This document shows, in pieces, positions 1 to 11,022 of a stretch of 64,000 nt of DNA. The DNA comes from Deroplatys truncata (Eukaryota; Arthropoda; Insecta; Mantodea; Mantidae). The position numbers and the translations under genes are program-made. The notes beneath the pieces were generated by a model that ran no database searches, was not told the DNA's origin, and saw only the letters and a program-made list of their open reading frames with translations. Each line of letters starts with the position of its first letter. Position 1 is the first letter of the stretch. Location: NCBI GenBank assembly GCA_030765065.1, contig CM060987.1:74534557-74598556 (forward strand), given 5' to 3'.

Positions 1-115
1 AGATTTGACATCTCGATATGTTGATTAACATGAAGCATATGGAGAATAAACGTTTGTAAAAATAGTTTGTACAAGACTAGAGAAAGTCATGTGAGTGTAA
101 CACATCAGATTTTTT
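1..115 (+). repeat. HINE-like repeat copy 1, end fragment
   Basis: This is the terminal part of the repeat family described at 16297-17255, cut by the window edge. It shows the conserved stretch with GTAGAGAAAGT-like sequence (here CTAGAGAAAGT) followed by CATGTGAGTGTAACACATCAGA and a T run, the same boundary as in the copies ending near 17255 and 24531. Confidence 0.8.
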
Positions 116-690
116 GTTTTGTGGGGCCTAAATTCCTCACTAAATTATTTAACTCAAATTGATTAAACTCTTATTGAATTGCCAAATTCTTCTGGATCAG
201 AAACCAACTCATTAACAGAAGTCATGGAGCTGCTTTCAGATTCACTAACACTAAAATTGAGGTCTGCTGGTGGTGGTGCAGGTATGGGTAGTTTGGGTCC
301 ATGAAGATTAGGCCATGTAGCTGAGTTCAGATTTGGATATTTGATTCCCGCTTTTTTTTTTTTTTTTTTAGCCAGCAACTTTACACATGCAAAAGTAACA
401 ATTGTCTTGGTGATTCTGCTGCTCTCTCCATATCATTGATTTGGCAAACAGCATTGCTATCCTTTTCCTTCATACCAATAACATAATCCCTCAACATAAC
501 AGTTATGAGGCAAGAACGATTTATCCTGATCACCAACTTTCTTTTTAAAATATGAGTAATATACGTTCTGTGTTTGTGAGTCTACTTTATGTACCTTCCC
601 TTCAAACATGAGACACCCACAAATGTAACAAAAGTTCTGAAGACTTTGTAGGCACTGTCTCCTGCTAATGCCAATGTAGAAGTCATACTT
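115..690 (-). pseudogene. Repeat-borne protein fragment (CYxCG/VGDQDKS family), N-terminal part
   Basis: This - strand degenerate coding region is not in one frame. In N-to-C order it contains NFCYICG (a CxxC cysteine motif), KVGDQDKSF-PH, a CYFCMC cysteine cluster, a proline-rich stretch (PKLPIPAPPP), an acidic/serine stretch (SVSESESSS) and ELNNLVRNLG. The last motif closely matches ELNNLVRDLG in the copy at 29815-32190, so both are remnants of one multicopy family. I know this family only as unnamed, highly repeated insect proteins, probably carried by a mobile element. Its biochemical function is unknown to me. At least one frameshift precedes the NQFELNN segment. The 3' side abuts the repeat fragment at 1-115. 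Confidence 0.55.
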
Positions 691-1006
691 AAACTTTTAT
701 TTTAGCACTATGCATATAGAAGACAAACATGCATATTAACACAAGTTTTCAGTTCAATTGAAGTTGAGATCTACGATTAGCAGTAAATGTAAACATAAAT
801 AGCTCACAAGAAGATAGACCTGACCAATAGAACAAAAGTGGTAAGTGGGGAATATAAACATAAACTCTGGGTGATAAGGGAGGACAGAAATGAGCCAATT
901 AGGAAGAAAATCAACAACAGATTTGAACTAACATATTGAAATGTAGCAGTAAGCTGTATAAGCTGAATTAATTTAGTAGCATAAACATATGCACATATCA
1001 TAAAAA

Positions 1007-1480
1007 CTAGATGTGAAAGCGAAAAACGGACTTCATTTTTGAAATCATGGCACTGATTTCCATTAAAGTCACATATTTTCCTTTATACCGCAGAATCAGT
1101 GTTGACCAGTGTAGTCCGTTGTGATGTAAAATCCAGTTGTTAGCAGGAGTATGTTCCTGATATAGAATGACACCCTTGCCTTTGTGAGGTTGCTCACAGC
1201 ACTGTTTATATTGCTTATCATGTAGTTCAGTCCTGATCTTACGAAGTTCAATGTAACTGATGTATGGGTTCATGCTTTTGGCTAAACTAAGTAAGCCGTG
1301 AGCTGTTGAATTACAGCTTCCTATTGAGCTTTGAATAATCCAAGGCCTCTGTACTTTCTGTGTGTATATTATCACAGAATTAGGCACATCTGTTGGTAGC
1401 TGAGGTATTTCTTTTAGGGCGCCTCTTACCTGATGTCAGCATTAATAAGGAATGACTGTGAGATATTTTCTAGAGGTGTG
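1007..1480 (-). pseudogene. R2-like LINE, C-terminal piece (right of mariner insertion)
   Basis: The 126-residue frame contains LRKIRTELHDKQYKQ, CCEQPHKGKGVILYQ and TPANNWILHHNGL, which resemble the region after the reverse transcriptase in R2-clade non-LTR elements. Upstream on the same strand, the sequence TTPLENISQSFLINADIR (about 1422-1480) continues the reading of the reverse transcriptase that ends at about 2812 on the far side of the mariner-type insertion. I infer that this piece and 2812-5025 were one element. No intact endonuclease domain (PD...D) or CCHC knuckle is visible below 1007, where similarity stops. Confidence 0.6.
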
Positions 1481-1492
1481 GTTTGAAATGCA

Positions 1493-2807
1493 CAAAGTGT
1501 CCAGGTTAAACATATAATATAAAATGTAATAACTTGAGAAGTAATTGAGATATTTAATGGCGGTTTGTTTCTACAAGTATGCTAACTCAAAATGTTTTTT
1601 GTGTTTGCTTGCAGCAGTTGGTACCACATCCGCATGCATGTAACTGCCTTGTTCATGAAAATGCGTGTCAATAGCCTTGTGAATTCCACAGCAGAAGGTG
1701 TTCTGTGTTTTCTCTCGCGGAGCTAAAATCTGTTATACTGGTACAATGTTGTTTTCAGTGAGAGTATGGACTACGACCAACTGACAATGTTCCCACTTAG
1801 GTAACAATCATGAAATTGGACAGGTGCCTTCAGGAAACTGGGAGTTCACTTTCGATATCAGGCTGCCAAGCATGCAGTTCTAGAGGCTACTGTTGAATTA
1901 ATCCGTATGTCCTTCCAGCGTAGCCCTCAGTCAATCCGACAAGCAAGTAGACAGTTACAGTTACCTCATTCGACAGTACACGATGTCATCCATAAAAGGT
2001 TGCACCTATGGGTGTACAATCTGCAGCTTCATCACAAAATCAAACCTGAGGACAGACTGTGACAGAAGGCATTCGCAGGGACTATTCAGGCAAAAATTGA
2101 TGAAAACGAGGTATTCCTCCATTTGATTTGTTTCTCATATGAGGCTACATTTCACACTTCTGGCACGGTAAACAAGCACAATTCCGCATATGGGGAACTG
2201 AACACCCCCTTGTAGTGATAAAGTACAAACGTGAATGTGTGGTGTGGGTTGTTGAAGGACAGGATTATAGGCCCATTCTTCTTCACGGAGCCCCAGTTAA
2301 TGCAACAAGGTACCTAGACTTGCTGGAACTGTATGCTGTGCCACAACTTTGTGACGTGATCTTTCAACAAGATGGCACACCGTGCCATTATGTGGAAATT
2401 GTGAGGGATTTCTTGGATCATGAGTTCCTAGATTGCTGGATTGGGAGAGTAGTCCATTGATTGCATGGCCCCCTAAAAGCCCAGACATTACGCCACTTGA
2501 TTTTTTTCTGTGGGGGTTTATGAAGAATCAGGTGCATCTTACACCAGTTTGTGATCTACCAGATCTGCACCATCGCATTCATGCAGCAATCACAAATGTT
2601 ACACCAGCAATGCTGCAAAACAATTGGAGAGAAGTGGAATGCAGATTGGATGTCTGTCACGCCACTAATGGTGCACATATCGAGGTGTGTTAGGTGTGTA
2701 CAAAAACATTTTGTTACCCTACTTGTAGAAACAAACCGCCAATAAATATCTCAATTACTTCTCAAGTTATTAAATTTTATATTATTATATATTTAACCCA
2801 GACACCC
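1493..2807 (+). mobile_element. Tc1/mariner-related element with decayed transposase
   Basis: This 1.3-kb element has inverted ends of about 90 bp: 1493-1580 matches the reverse complement of 2720-2807 (shared blocks AACTTGAGAAGTAATTGAGA and GGCGGTTTGTTTCTACAAGTA). The 4-bp repeat TGCA flanks both ends (1489-1492 and 2808-2811). The transposase reads left to right in broken frames: a helix-turn-helix (SPQSIRQASRQLQLPHSTVH, about 1920-1980), DEAT-like SYEATFHTSGTVNKHN, then FQQDGTPCHYVEIVRDFLD (2365-2420) and WPPKSPDITPLDFFLWG (2464-2518). The QDG and SPD-TPLDFF motifs are the second and third catalytic blocks of the IS630/Tc1/mariner DDE fold. In-frame stops and a frameshift near 2450 make it inactive. 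It sits inside the R2-like LINE. Confidence 0.85.
2215..2693 (+). pseudogene. Mariner-type transposase, catalytic part
   Basis: Two overlapping frames (2215-2460 and 2433-2693) carry the C-terminal DDE region. The first has LHGAPVNATRYLDLL and the QDG block with its catalytic aspartate. The second has SPDITPLDFFLWGFMK with the third acidic block, followed by a tail typical of insect elements (ITPAMLQNNWREVECRLDVC-like, ending near ATNGAHIEV). The frame change at about 2440-2455 lies between the two blocks, so no single reading frame links the catalytic residues. The N-terminal half is upstream in other frames. Confidence 0.8.
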
Positions 2808-3621
2808 TGCATAAATCAAAGATGGACAAATTGATGAATTCATAATATTAAACTTCTGATCTGGGTGTAACATTGGCAAAGAGGTTAGCAAATCAAGTTT
2901 GGTCTTTAGTTAATTGAGAGTGGCTTTTGGATTAAATATAGCCAAGTCAGAAAAATTGACACCCAAATAATGAACATATTTGGTGGGTGTTTTACAGGGA
3001 ATGAGTGTGTCATCCGAGATGTGTAAAGATTCCTGTATTAATTTCCCTTTAGAGATGTTAATGGCAACACATTTATTATAGCTGATAGTTCAATTTCATT
3101 AAAGCCTCGCACAGCATTTCGTTAGTTCCAAAGCAAATGAATGGTTCTATGCTATCAAAATGGTATCATCAGCAAATCCAAGAATTGTAACTGGAGACAG
3201 ATCAGATACTAAGATTATAAGCAGAGGCAACAGATTCTTTGGACAGTTCATTTAAGGTATGATCAGTAGCTAAATTGTAGAAGCTGGAGAAAGTTGCATG
3301 ACTCTGTTTTCAGCATAATTGGCTTAGTTTTCCATTGATTGACCTCAGTATTCATGTAATTATTATCTTGAAGTTTTGATATTCGACTAGCTAATTTTTT
3401 TGGAACTGGCAAGGATTGTATGTCTTCTTCAGACGTATATGTCCTGTATTATCAAATGCTTTGCTTACATCCAAGAACACATTTTTTAATTTTAGTGTCT
3501 GTTAAAATTGCTCTTAAAGTGTAGGTATTAATTAGGATTCTGGGAGAATTGGCAAAACCTCACTGATATTTGTTGAAAGTTACATATTTGTGCAGACATC
3601 TGTCAAATACTCTCTCAATAT

Positions 3622-3733
3622 TTTAAAATAAAGAGAGTTGAGGGCTGTTACACTACATCACTATAATATTCTAGTGATAATAATAATATTATAGTGATGT
3701 AGTGTAACAACCCTCAACTCTCTTTATTTTAAA
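3622..3733. repeat. Near-perfect 49-bp-arm foldback
   Basis: Positions 3622-3670 pair with 3685-3733 with one mismatch in 49, around a 14-nt loop. The outer part reads TTTAAAATAAAGAGAGTTGA. It interrupts the reverse-transcriptase remnant of the R2-like LINE. The outer 25 bp of an arm recur at 4416-4448. It is probably a small foldback MITE. Confidence 0.85.
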
Positions 3734-4403
3734 TTATGACACATCATTGTTACTAGCTTCTAAATCTTCAAAATTAGTCAACTCTCTCAATAGCTCTGTG
3801 TTCAACAGAACAAATAGTTTTTTGGCGCCAGTTGCTGATCTCATTAGTGTCTCCCTTTTTATAAATTAGAACGGTCCTAGCTGAATAGAAAAAACTGTGG
3901 TATATGTCCAGTTTCTGGCATTTTTGTCACAATGAAGGCAATTATTTCGAAAACAGTTTCATCTTTAATTATCCTCATCAGAAATTGGTCTGGAGGTGCT
4001 GTACCCTAAGCTATGCCCAAGACCACTGAGGAAACACAAAGTTTGGTGACTGTAACTTGAAACAGATCATCTATCTTCAGCCTTTCTGCTTCAATTAAAG
4101 GAGCTGGTGTAACATGGATGTTGACTATTGTTCTCATTGCAAAAATGTGAGGAATAAGCTTCATATACAGTGTAATCGTTGATTCTACATACCAGTTTAT
4201 CTGTGTTGGTGACATATCTAATAGCTTTGGCTATAATAGTTGAATTGTGTAAGTTGATATTTATTTCTGTGGTTTTCTCTATCTCGGTTACTAGACTGTT
4301 GTTGATTCAAACGATTGGTATATTTTCTTTGTATATTTAAAGTTCTTTTATTTTGACATGCCTCAAAGTATTTGGTTGCAGGGTGCTTGGGTCTGAGTAA
4401 AAT

Positions 4404-4460
4404 ATAAATACCATTTATTTTAAGATAAAGAGAGTTGAGGGTTAGTACATAAATACCATT
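4404..4460. repeat. Foldback-arm fragment flanked by 12-bp direct repeat
   Basis: A 33-bp segment (4416-4448) resembling the outer arm of the 3622-3733 foldback (AAGATAAAGAGAGTTGAGGG) lies between two copies of ATAAATACCATT (4404-4415 and 4449-4460). The direct repeat looks like an insertion-site duplication. Confidence 0.6.
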
Positions 4461-5025
4461 AACTAAAAGTTATAAGAAATCATTAACATCCTGATGGAAC
4501 AATTTGTGTCGTAACTATTCATAAACTTAGCTTTCCAAACTAACAATCATTGTTTATATTCAAATAATTTGTGGAGGTGATTAGTCTGAATTCTCGGGTT
4601 TATCATTTTCAAGGCCTTGGCTAATGTTCCATGGTATTTTTGTGATTTGCAACTGCCATTCAAGTAGCATATTCCGATTGACATCATGATGTGACCTGCT
4701 AATATGTATGGACACTCCTCGGTTACTTAGAAAACATTTATCACAATGCGGGCAGGAAGTTTGATTGAATCACGAAGTCTGGGAACTGGTGAACTGTCGA
4801 AACATTGTAGTTAACATCATCCTTTGTACTGAGTTCATCCTCCTGGAATGCGGAGTAATTGCTTCTGACAAGGTGTATATCAATGTCACGTGTTGTAAAT
4901 TGTTTACTACATAACTTGCAAGTCACTAAAATATGTGGAGTTTTAGATGATGTGTATAAATCATTGTTAGTAAACATATTAATCTTGGTAACCAAGATAA
5001 ACATAATAAGGTTAAAATTCACCAA

Positions 5026-5737
5026 ATGTGTACATCAAAATAAATGATTAAAGCTTTCATGAAAAATATTACTATCATTTTTACTGGTTCTCAAAGACGG
5101 TTACTTTATGTGGCTAATCATCTTGACAGCCAAGTGTATCAAAACATGTAAAACACAATAAAATAACTGCCTGGCCTTAAATATGTAGAGATTAATATCA
5201 TGGCCTACTAGGTAATGCCCTGGTTTACATCTGGTTTAAAGTTTCTCCTAAAAGTGTTTATATATTCATTGTCAAACTGGTTTGTAAACATTTCCAAGGT
5301 GAGGTCTCCTGGCTGAATGGTTTAAGTAATAATTATAATTAAAATAACAGAACTATAACTGTTGTCCTCAAGGAAAAAAATATTGCCACTATGCTGTCTG
5401 TAGCTGCTGCCATGTAATAAATAGCAAGTATAATATTTGATGGTCATCTGTTCATATTACAATTCACTTCTGCACTTATTTTACCCCTTTTGCTAGATCA
5501 TAGACCGTAGACCATGTGTTCCTCTATGGATAAACAGTTTTGTGATGATTATGCTGCTCTTTAACATGGGAATTGGAAAGCAATTTGTCATGTGAAAACC
5601 AATGTAAACCAAATGGAATGGAGAGACATTGTAAGCATCACAGGATGATTCAACAATGATTCCTTCATTGTGTAAAATCAAAGATTACTTTATTATTTTT
5701 GTCATCAATGATACTGTTATTCTATGATCTATGCATA
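5026..5737. other. AT-rich spacer, nothing recognised
   Basis: No coding frame with codon-like composition, no repeat shared with the rest of the window and no RNA gene was seen between the LINE remnant and the next inverted-end element. Confidence 0.5.
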
Positions 5738-7749
5738 TACAGGATGGAAGTGAAATAGTTCCGTGGACTGGGTGAGGTGGGAGAGTGGATGTAGATGAAC
5801 AAAAACCTCAAATACTTTTTTGTAATTAAATGCACCATTAACTAGATAATCACGTGTAAAAGTAGGAGTATTTGGCAACGTGGCACAACTTGTTGAGTGA
5901 GTAGTCTGCTTCTACTGGTGGCACCTTGAAGTTTTCCAACACTATAAAACATTTAAGTAATGTTGACCATGTATTGAATTCAAATGTTTTGTTGTTAGTG
6001 CACAAGACACCACAAAAATTCTGGAAAAAAGTCAGGTTATTGTTCACTGCACCGTATGTAAACATTACCTCGTATTCTACATTCCCACATAATTAGAAAT
6101 ATTTTATTTGATATGTTTAAAGGCCTGAATATGTGACCTATTCTGTTTGAGAGGCTTATGCCATGGTAAGATAACAAACTCACGTAGAATTGTTACTGAT
6201 ATTAAACAGTTTTAAGGTTTGTGTACACATAATACCTATATATGTAGTTTAAAAGGTATATTTTAATTATTATGCAATGCCTTACAGCAGTGATATTTAT
6301 GTGACAATGCAATACTTTACTTGAAATGAAAATGAGCATTCTGAAGGTTATGGCACTCTTATGTGAAACACCTCTTAGGTTATTAACACCATTATCCTGC
6401 GTTGAATTTAACAATACGGTACTAATAATTGCTAAACATTTAGGAAAGCATAATTTATAATGTGAATTTATGCTCCACTGCGATATGCGTAAAGGGAATT
6501 TTTGTGCAATTGTTTATAGTTTTGGCCAATCAGAAAGTGTACAGTTCTATTTAATTTTTAATATACCCGTTTTAAAATGGGACTAATGTGCTTCATGCCA
6601 GCATGTACATCTCGTAATTACCAGTCTAAAAATTGGAATCTGTATAACATGATGCAGAAGTTTTTATAAGCAATTTCGCCAACAGTTACTCCAGTATGGT
6701 TTAACAATAAGCTTATGAGCGCAAAAAAAAAACTCGAGTTAGCGAAACTTGCAACACTAACGCTACTGATGAGATTGTGTGCATGAGTATATGTGGCATA
6801 TATAAAAATATCTCAGAAAACGTAGATAAACAAATTGACACTGCTCTTCATGCCTAATGAATTCCACAGTCACGGACTACCATTATTTACTTGGTGACTT
6901 TAGAAACAAAAAATGACCATAACCTTAATCACTAGCATTTATTAGCATTTACAAGTATGCGAAAATATTGGGATTAATTTAAAATATCTGAACTTGTCTC
7001 CAGGATGTAAATTTGAAATAAGAGTTTAGAGGAAGTGTTCCATATGCTCTAGATTATAACAACTCAGTGTAATTACACTACCTGTATCACGGACCCGCTG
7101 GCAAATGGCAACAAATGTGTCTGCAATTTGCACAAGTCTGTTAGGAAATCTTTCAGCATAGAGCCATTGAGCAGATTGAGAATTGCATTGCATTTCTCCA
7201 TAAATTAAGATCATGTCCAGATATGCGGACATTGAAAATCGCAGCATAGTGTGTGTTGTTCTGTAACAAGATTTTCTGTCCTTTATTTTATTTTTTTATT
7301 TTATTTTTTTTTCCTTTTCCTTTTTATCCATGCCTCCTTTGACTGCTCTGATCTTAACTTGTGGCATTGCATGCAATTAAGTAAACATTCCCTGCAATCT
7401 ACACTGATATTGGAAGATAGTAAATGCAGCTGATGCAATGTTGCCAGTTCTAACAGAACTAAGGAGGCACCAAATTATGGACTTTTTAAATTTAATTTAC
7501 AAAAAAGCCATTCATTCTATTAAAATATGCCAAAGGAAAAAGTTGTCGTTTATACAATTTTCTATGAATGCAGTCTTAAATTAAGAACCTTTAATCCACA
7601 GTAATCCAGCAAGGTGATGATAAATTTTTGGGCTAAAAGCATTTTTTTCTTGAAAACTGTGCATTTACAAAATAGTGTTGGAGGTTTATGTTCATCTATA
7701 TCCACTTTCCCCGCAGTCCGCAGGACTGTTTCACTTCCACCCTGTATTC
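5738..7749 (-). mobile_element. DUF4817-type DNA transposon remnant with ~80-bp inverted ends
   Basis: The left end (5738-5815, TACAGGATGGAAGTGAAATA then GTGGATGTAGATGAACAAAAACC) matches the reverse complement of the right end (about 7672-7749, TACAGGGTGGAAGTGAAACA then GTGGATATAGATGAACATAAACC). Inside, on the - strand at 7026-7247, lies a helix-turn-helix typical of the DUF4817 domain found at the N-terminus of many insect Tc1/mariner-like transposases: DMILIYGEMQCNSQSAQWLY, then ERFPNR and RVRDTGSV. No catalytic DDE block could be found downstream (7025 to 5820), so this copy seems to be a decayed or internally deleted member. It is distinct from the element at 1493-2807, though of the same superfamily. 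Confidence 0.7.
7026..7247 (-). pseudogene. DUF4817-like helix-turn-helix domain of transposase
   Basis: A 73-residue frame starts with MLRFSMSAYLDMILIYGE. The YxDMILIYGE, SAQWLYAERFPNR and RVRDTGSV segments are the usual signature of this DNA-binding domain, which recognises the inverted ends of the parent transposon. The rest of the transposase is missing or unrecognisable. It is located near the right inverted end of 5738-7749 and reads inward from it, as expected for the start of the transposase gene. Confidence 0.7.
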
Positions 7750-7925
7750 TGTAGTAATTTATTGTATTAGCCAGAAGATTCTGTTTAATAATGATATTCA
7801 TCTGCAAAAAGCTTTAAGAAATTATTAATGCTGCATCACATATTAAAGTGGTGTCAAAGGAGACAAAAGTATCTCCCTTGAAGAAAATAAAATCAGTTAA
7901 AATAATAGCTGATAGGATGCAAATT

Positions 7926-8198
7926 TTGGATTCAGTACCAAGCTAAAGTTCTTCTACTTGTATTGCAGTTAACCTAAAATTCTCTCATATTCACAGCTAA
8001 ATTGAAGATTAATTGTTCTCTAAACTAGAGAATATTCTTCCAGAAAACAAATGTACTAAATTTGGGATTCATTACCAAGCTAAAGTTCTTCTACTTGTAT
8101 TGCAGTTAACCTAAAATTCTCTCATATTCACAGCTAAACTGAAGATTAATTGTTCTCTAAACTAGAGAATATTCTTCCAGAAAACAAATGTACTAAGC
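7926..8198. repeat. 137-bp tandem duplication
   Basis: Two adjacent copies, offset by 137 bp (for example ACCAAGCTAAAGTTCTTCTA at about 7938 and again at about 8075), differ at only a few positions. Each includes CTTCTACTTGTATTGCAG, a splice-acceptor-like string. They lie just upstream of the first visible RFX exon. The low divergence indicates a recent duplication. Confidence 0.9.
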
Positions 8199-8705
8199 CA
8201 TAGTACACATTTTCAGTGCAACTTGCAGATAAATGTGTAAACTTATGGATAATTTAAAATATTGTGCTTATTTGTTAACCATGGTCATCCTTAACTTATT
8301 GAAAATACTTGGGAGTTCAGAGGTAAGGTGCAAGTACTACTACTTTTGTCGTGATTTGTAAGTATGGATAGTAAAGTACTGCTGTAGAAAATTTTAATGT
8401 GAAACAGCTACTCTACTGTTTATACTAGTTATCCAGAATTTTGTTGTAATATACAGCACCATGGCTTCGTGGAATTGAGCCCAACAGCTATCGGGTGATT
8501 ACTGTGCCTTACAATATTGGAGTGTCTCATAGCACCTTCTTACTTAATAGCTGAGTTTTGGTACCTTCCATCTTAACAAGTTGTCCATTCTGCCAGTGAA
8601 GTTTTATGAGGTTTCAGTATGAGTATCGTAACTATGTTAGCAATCAGCAGACTTAAGTTTTAATGTAATAGAAAGCAAGGGAGCAATAAATATGCATGTT
8701 TTCAG

Positions 8706-8827
8706 GACAAAGCTGTATTTACTATGCAAGTGTGGTCCAGTACAACAGTTTGTTCGCCGTGTGGATTATCTCTTCTACCAAAATCTAGTCGAAGTGCTCA
8801 TTCCTGATGTTCTCCGACCCATTCCTA
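8706..8827 (+). CDS. Rfx: RFX transcription factor, exon A (internal)
   Basis: This 122-nt exon is bounded by the acceptor TGCATGTTTTCAG and the donor GTAAGT. It begins with one base of a split codon, reads TKLYLLCKC..., continues VDYLFYQNLVEVLIPDVLRP, and ends one base into a codon. The segment ALVEILIPDVLRPIPS is a hallmark of vertebrate RFX1/2/3, and the insect sequence matches it with NLVEVLIPDVLRPIPS. RFX proteins are nuclear transcription factors that bind X-box promoters as dimers and control ciliary genes. In insects they act mainly in ciliated sensory neurons. This exon belongs to the conserved region between the DNA-binding domain, which is upstream of the window, and the dimerisation domain. 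I am sure of the family; the exact paralogue is assumed to be the single RFX1/2/3-type insect gene. Confidence 0.92.
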
Positions 8828-8834
8828 GTAAGTA

Positions 8835-9188
8835 TTAAGTAACATACTGACACATTACATTAATTTCTCTGGTAATTTGCGCACTGATCTTTGTAGGCTT
8901 CTGAGTGTTTACCTCTTTCACACTAAAGGTTCTGCTTGCTAACTTAAGTATGGAATAATTATCAACTTTACATAAGAATTCCTGATTTTGTTTGAGACTG
9001 TCCTCAGATACCGCTACAATGTCAGCTCCCACTTCATTAATGAAAGTGGCAAAGGATTCCCTTTTATTAGATATGTACTGTATATTTTGATGTACAAATT
9101 GAACTGATATTTTTGGTTGTACTTGCACAACAAAAGTAAGGGATTCTGAAAAAAAAGTTAGAATAATAGTGGAGGATATTAAAAGCAA
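8835..9188 (-). pseudogene. LINE endonuclease (EEP) fragment
   Basis: A 117-residue frame has VHQNIQYISNKRESFATFIN and GADIVAVSEDSLKQNQ, resembling the start of the apurinic-type endonuclease (N-Q/N-I-xx-ISNK, then D-I-ISE-LK) of non-LTR retrotransposons. It ends in unrelated residues and has no downstream polymerase nearby, so it is a short decayed piece. It lies on the antisense strand right behind RFX exon A. Confidence 0.45.
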
Positions 9189-9614
9189 GAAATGATAACT
9201 AGTTTTAAGGAAAAAATGTCATTAGTAAATTATAAATATTTTAAAAGGGAATGGGGAAAAGAAAGATGCATTGAAGTATGCAACAAGGAGGTCAGAATGG
9301 GAAATGCATGGGCGAGGGCAGGTGTAATGAATTTAAGTGAAAATGAACAGGGTGTAGGAAAACTCATTTACACTCTTCACTTAAGTATTTCAAAGACATG
9401 TTTCGAGAGTCCTTTGCTCTCATCATCAGTGCTGACTGGTGGTTGTTTGATTGTCCTGCATCTGCCTATGTTGACCATCTGTGGTGGTATCTGGTGAGGG
9501 TTTGCCTACTCATTCATTTTCATCTGAAATACTTCACTATCAACCGCTTCTACATTATTACTAATAATGAATTTAAGTGGTTTAACAGGGAGAAGAAGAA
9601 GGGGGGATAGATGT

Positions 9615-10560
9615 ACTAAATTTAATGGATTACATGACAATTGGCATTATATTCTGGAATGTGAGGATACAGATAAAGGAAAGACTTGTGTGATATTTCA
9701 TTGGCTCGGATGTTGGAATGGAGATATACTTTATCTTCAGGAGATAATGTTAAAACCAGTAGTTTATCCAAATTTTGTTTTCTGGCCTGATATTCATCAC
9801 AAGAAGCACATATATCACTCTGTGGGTATCCAAATTGTATATTGAAATCTGAGTTGAAAGTTGTGCGGTATGTTTTGTATGACAGTTTCTGATGTGGTAA
9901 CTTCTCCTGCAACATACTGAATATTTTTTTGACGCTCAAGAACTCAGGCAGATAGGATTTTTTCTGTCTTCATCAAACTGTAGTGGCTATTGCACTCTTT
10001 AAATGGACAAATTATTGTCAATTTTCATGAGCATCATCTGTTAAACCATGTGGGCAGATGTTGCAGTTTCTTTGACCATCTCACAAGGATGTATCTTCAG
10101 ATTTTAGTTTATTTAGTAAATGATCCAGTTTGCCTTTCTTTATTCCATGTAACGACATAAATGCAGATTTACACACATTAATATCTTAGACAATTCCCAT
10201 TATAATAATATAAACACTAAACTTACAGGATGCATCATGAATCTGTGCCTCCTGCTCTTCTTTTCTGAAACATTGGCACTGACAGGGATCACTGTTATTA
10301 AATCACTTAGATACAGGTTCATTTCATCACCAGTTTGGAAGTGATGCATCCTGGTAATAAGTCCCCCTTTTGATTTCATTGTTCACAGTATCAAAACACT
10401 TATTTTTGCACATGCATGGCTCTACCGTTTTATGTATTGCAATCTTGAATGTTTTGTAGATCATTAACACAACCAAACTTCTTCTTCGTCAGCTTTTTCA
10501 AAAATCTATCTTCACCTGGTGACTCACTTTCCTCTGCATTCATTTTCAGAAAGCATTAAA
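9615..10560 (-). pseudogene. Repeat-borne protein remnant (GYPxSDxCxxCDE family)
   Basis: Read from 10560 down on the - strand, broken frames show KKFGCVNDLQNIQDC, a cysteine-poor linker, KECNSHYSLMKTEKILS (about 9960-10015), then a clean 105-residue frame (9622-9939). That frame has YKTYRTTFNSDFNIQFGYP, SDICASCDEYQARKQN, a glutamate/lysine region and HIPEYNANCHVIH. The FNIxFGYPxSDxCxxCDE motif is one I associate with a large, unnamed family of repetitive insect proteins, probably of transposon origin. The C-terminal catalytic-looking part normally expected after this motif is absent. Multiple stops show it is not a functional gene. Confidence 0.5.
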
Positions 10561-11022
10561 TGGAACTCTTGCACTCCAGAGGCAACCTAGTAACAGTCAA
10601 ATGCACCGTTACAATGACCAAGACAATGACAAATGAATAACAGTGTATAGCTATCCAGGACAGGTATCGCAAAAACAATAAATTTCCCATTACCTTCACT
10701 GACTTGTCTGACTATTCCCCAGTTTATAATGGATCTGTTAGATTTTTCCCTTCTATAGCATTTCCACACATTCAAATTTCTTTGGACTGGTCAGGTTGTT
10801 CTGTATGGTTACATCATACAAAATTAAAAGAAGTTATTTTAATGAGATCAAACAGAAGATGCATTTTTTTGGACTTATCAGCTAGTTCCCCCTTTAACTC
10901 CTCATTTGCTTTCTTGTTCCCCAAATGCGGGTTCAAATCCAGCAGAGAGCGATGGATTTTTTTCGAGTGTAAAAATCCTTAACATGGCTATCTTCGGAAG
11001 GGAAGTAAAGCGTGGTCCTGTA

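Larger units (their letters stand above)
2812..5025 (-). pseudogene. R2-like non-LTR retrotransposon (zinc fingers and reverse transcriptase), decayed
   Basis: Read on the - strand from 5025: a C2H2-like finger CKLCSKQFTTRDIDIHL (about 4880-4930), a second finger CPHCDKCFLSNRGVSIHI with HH (about 4685-4750), then reverse-transcriptase pieces around 4215-3850. The polymerase box GFADDTILIA is at about 3150-3178, followed by YLGVNFSDLAIFNPKATLN and LTSLPMLHPDQKFNIM (2830-2960). N-terminal fingers of the CPxC...F-S-RG---H form plus this polymerase suggest the R2 clade. It is not in rDNA here. The coding region is interrupted by the foldback at 3622-3733 and its C-terminal piece lies beyond the mariner insertion. 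Many stops make it a fossil. Clade assignment is from remembered motifs and needs a phylogeny. Confidence 0.65.

Noticed and set aside
9192-9610. 101- and 70-residue + strand frames next to the LINE endonuclease fragment
   Set aside because: The two frames overlap in different phases and share no motif with known families.
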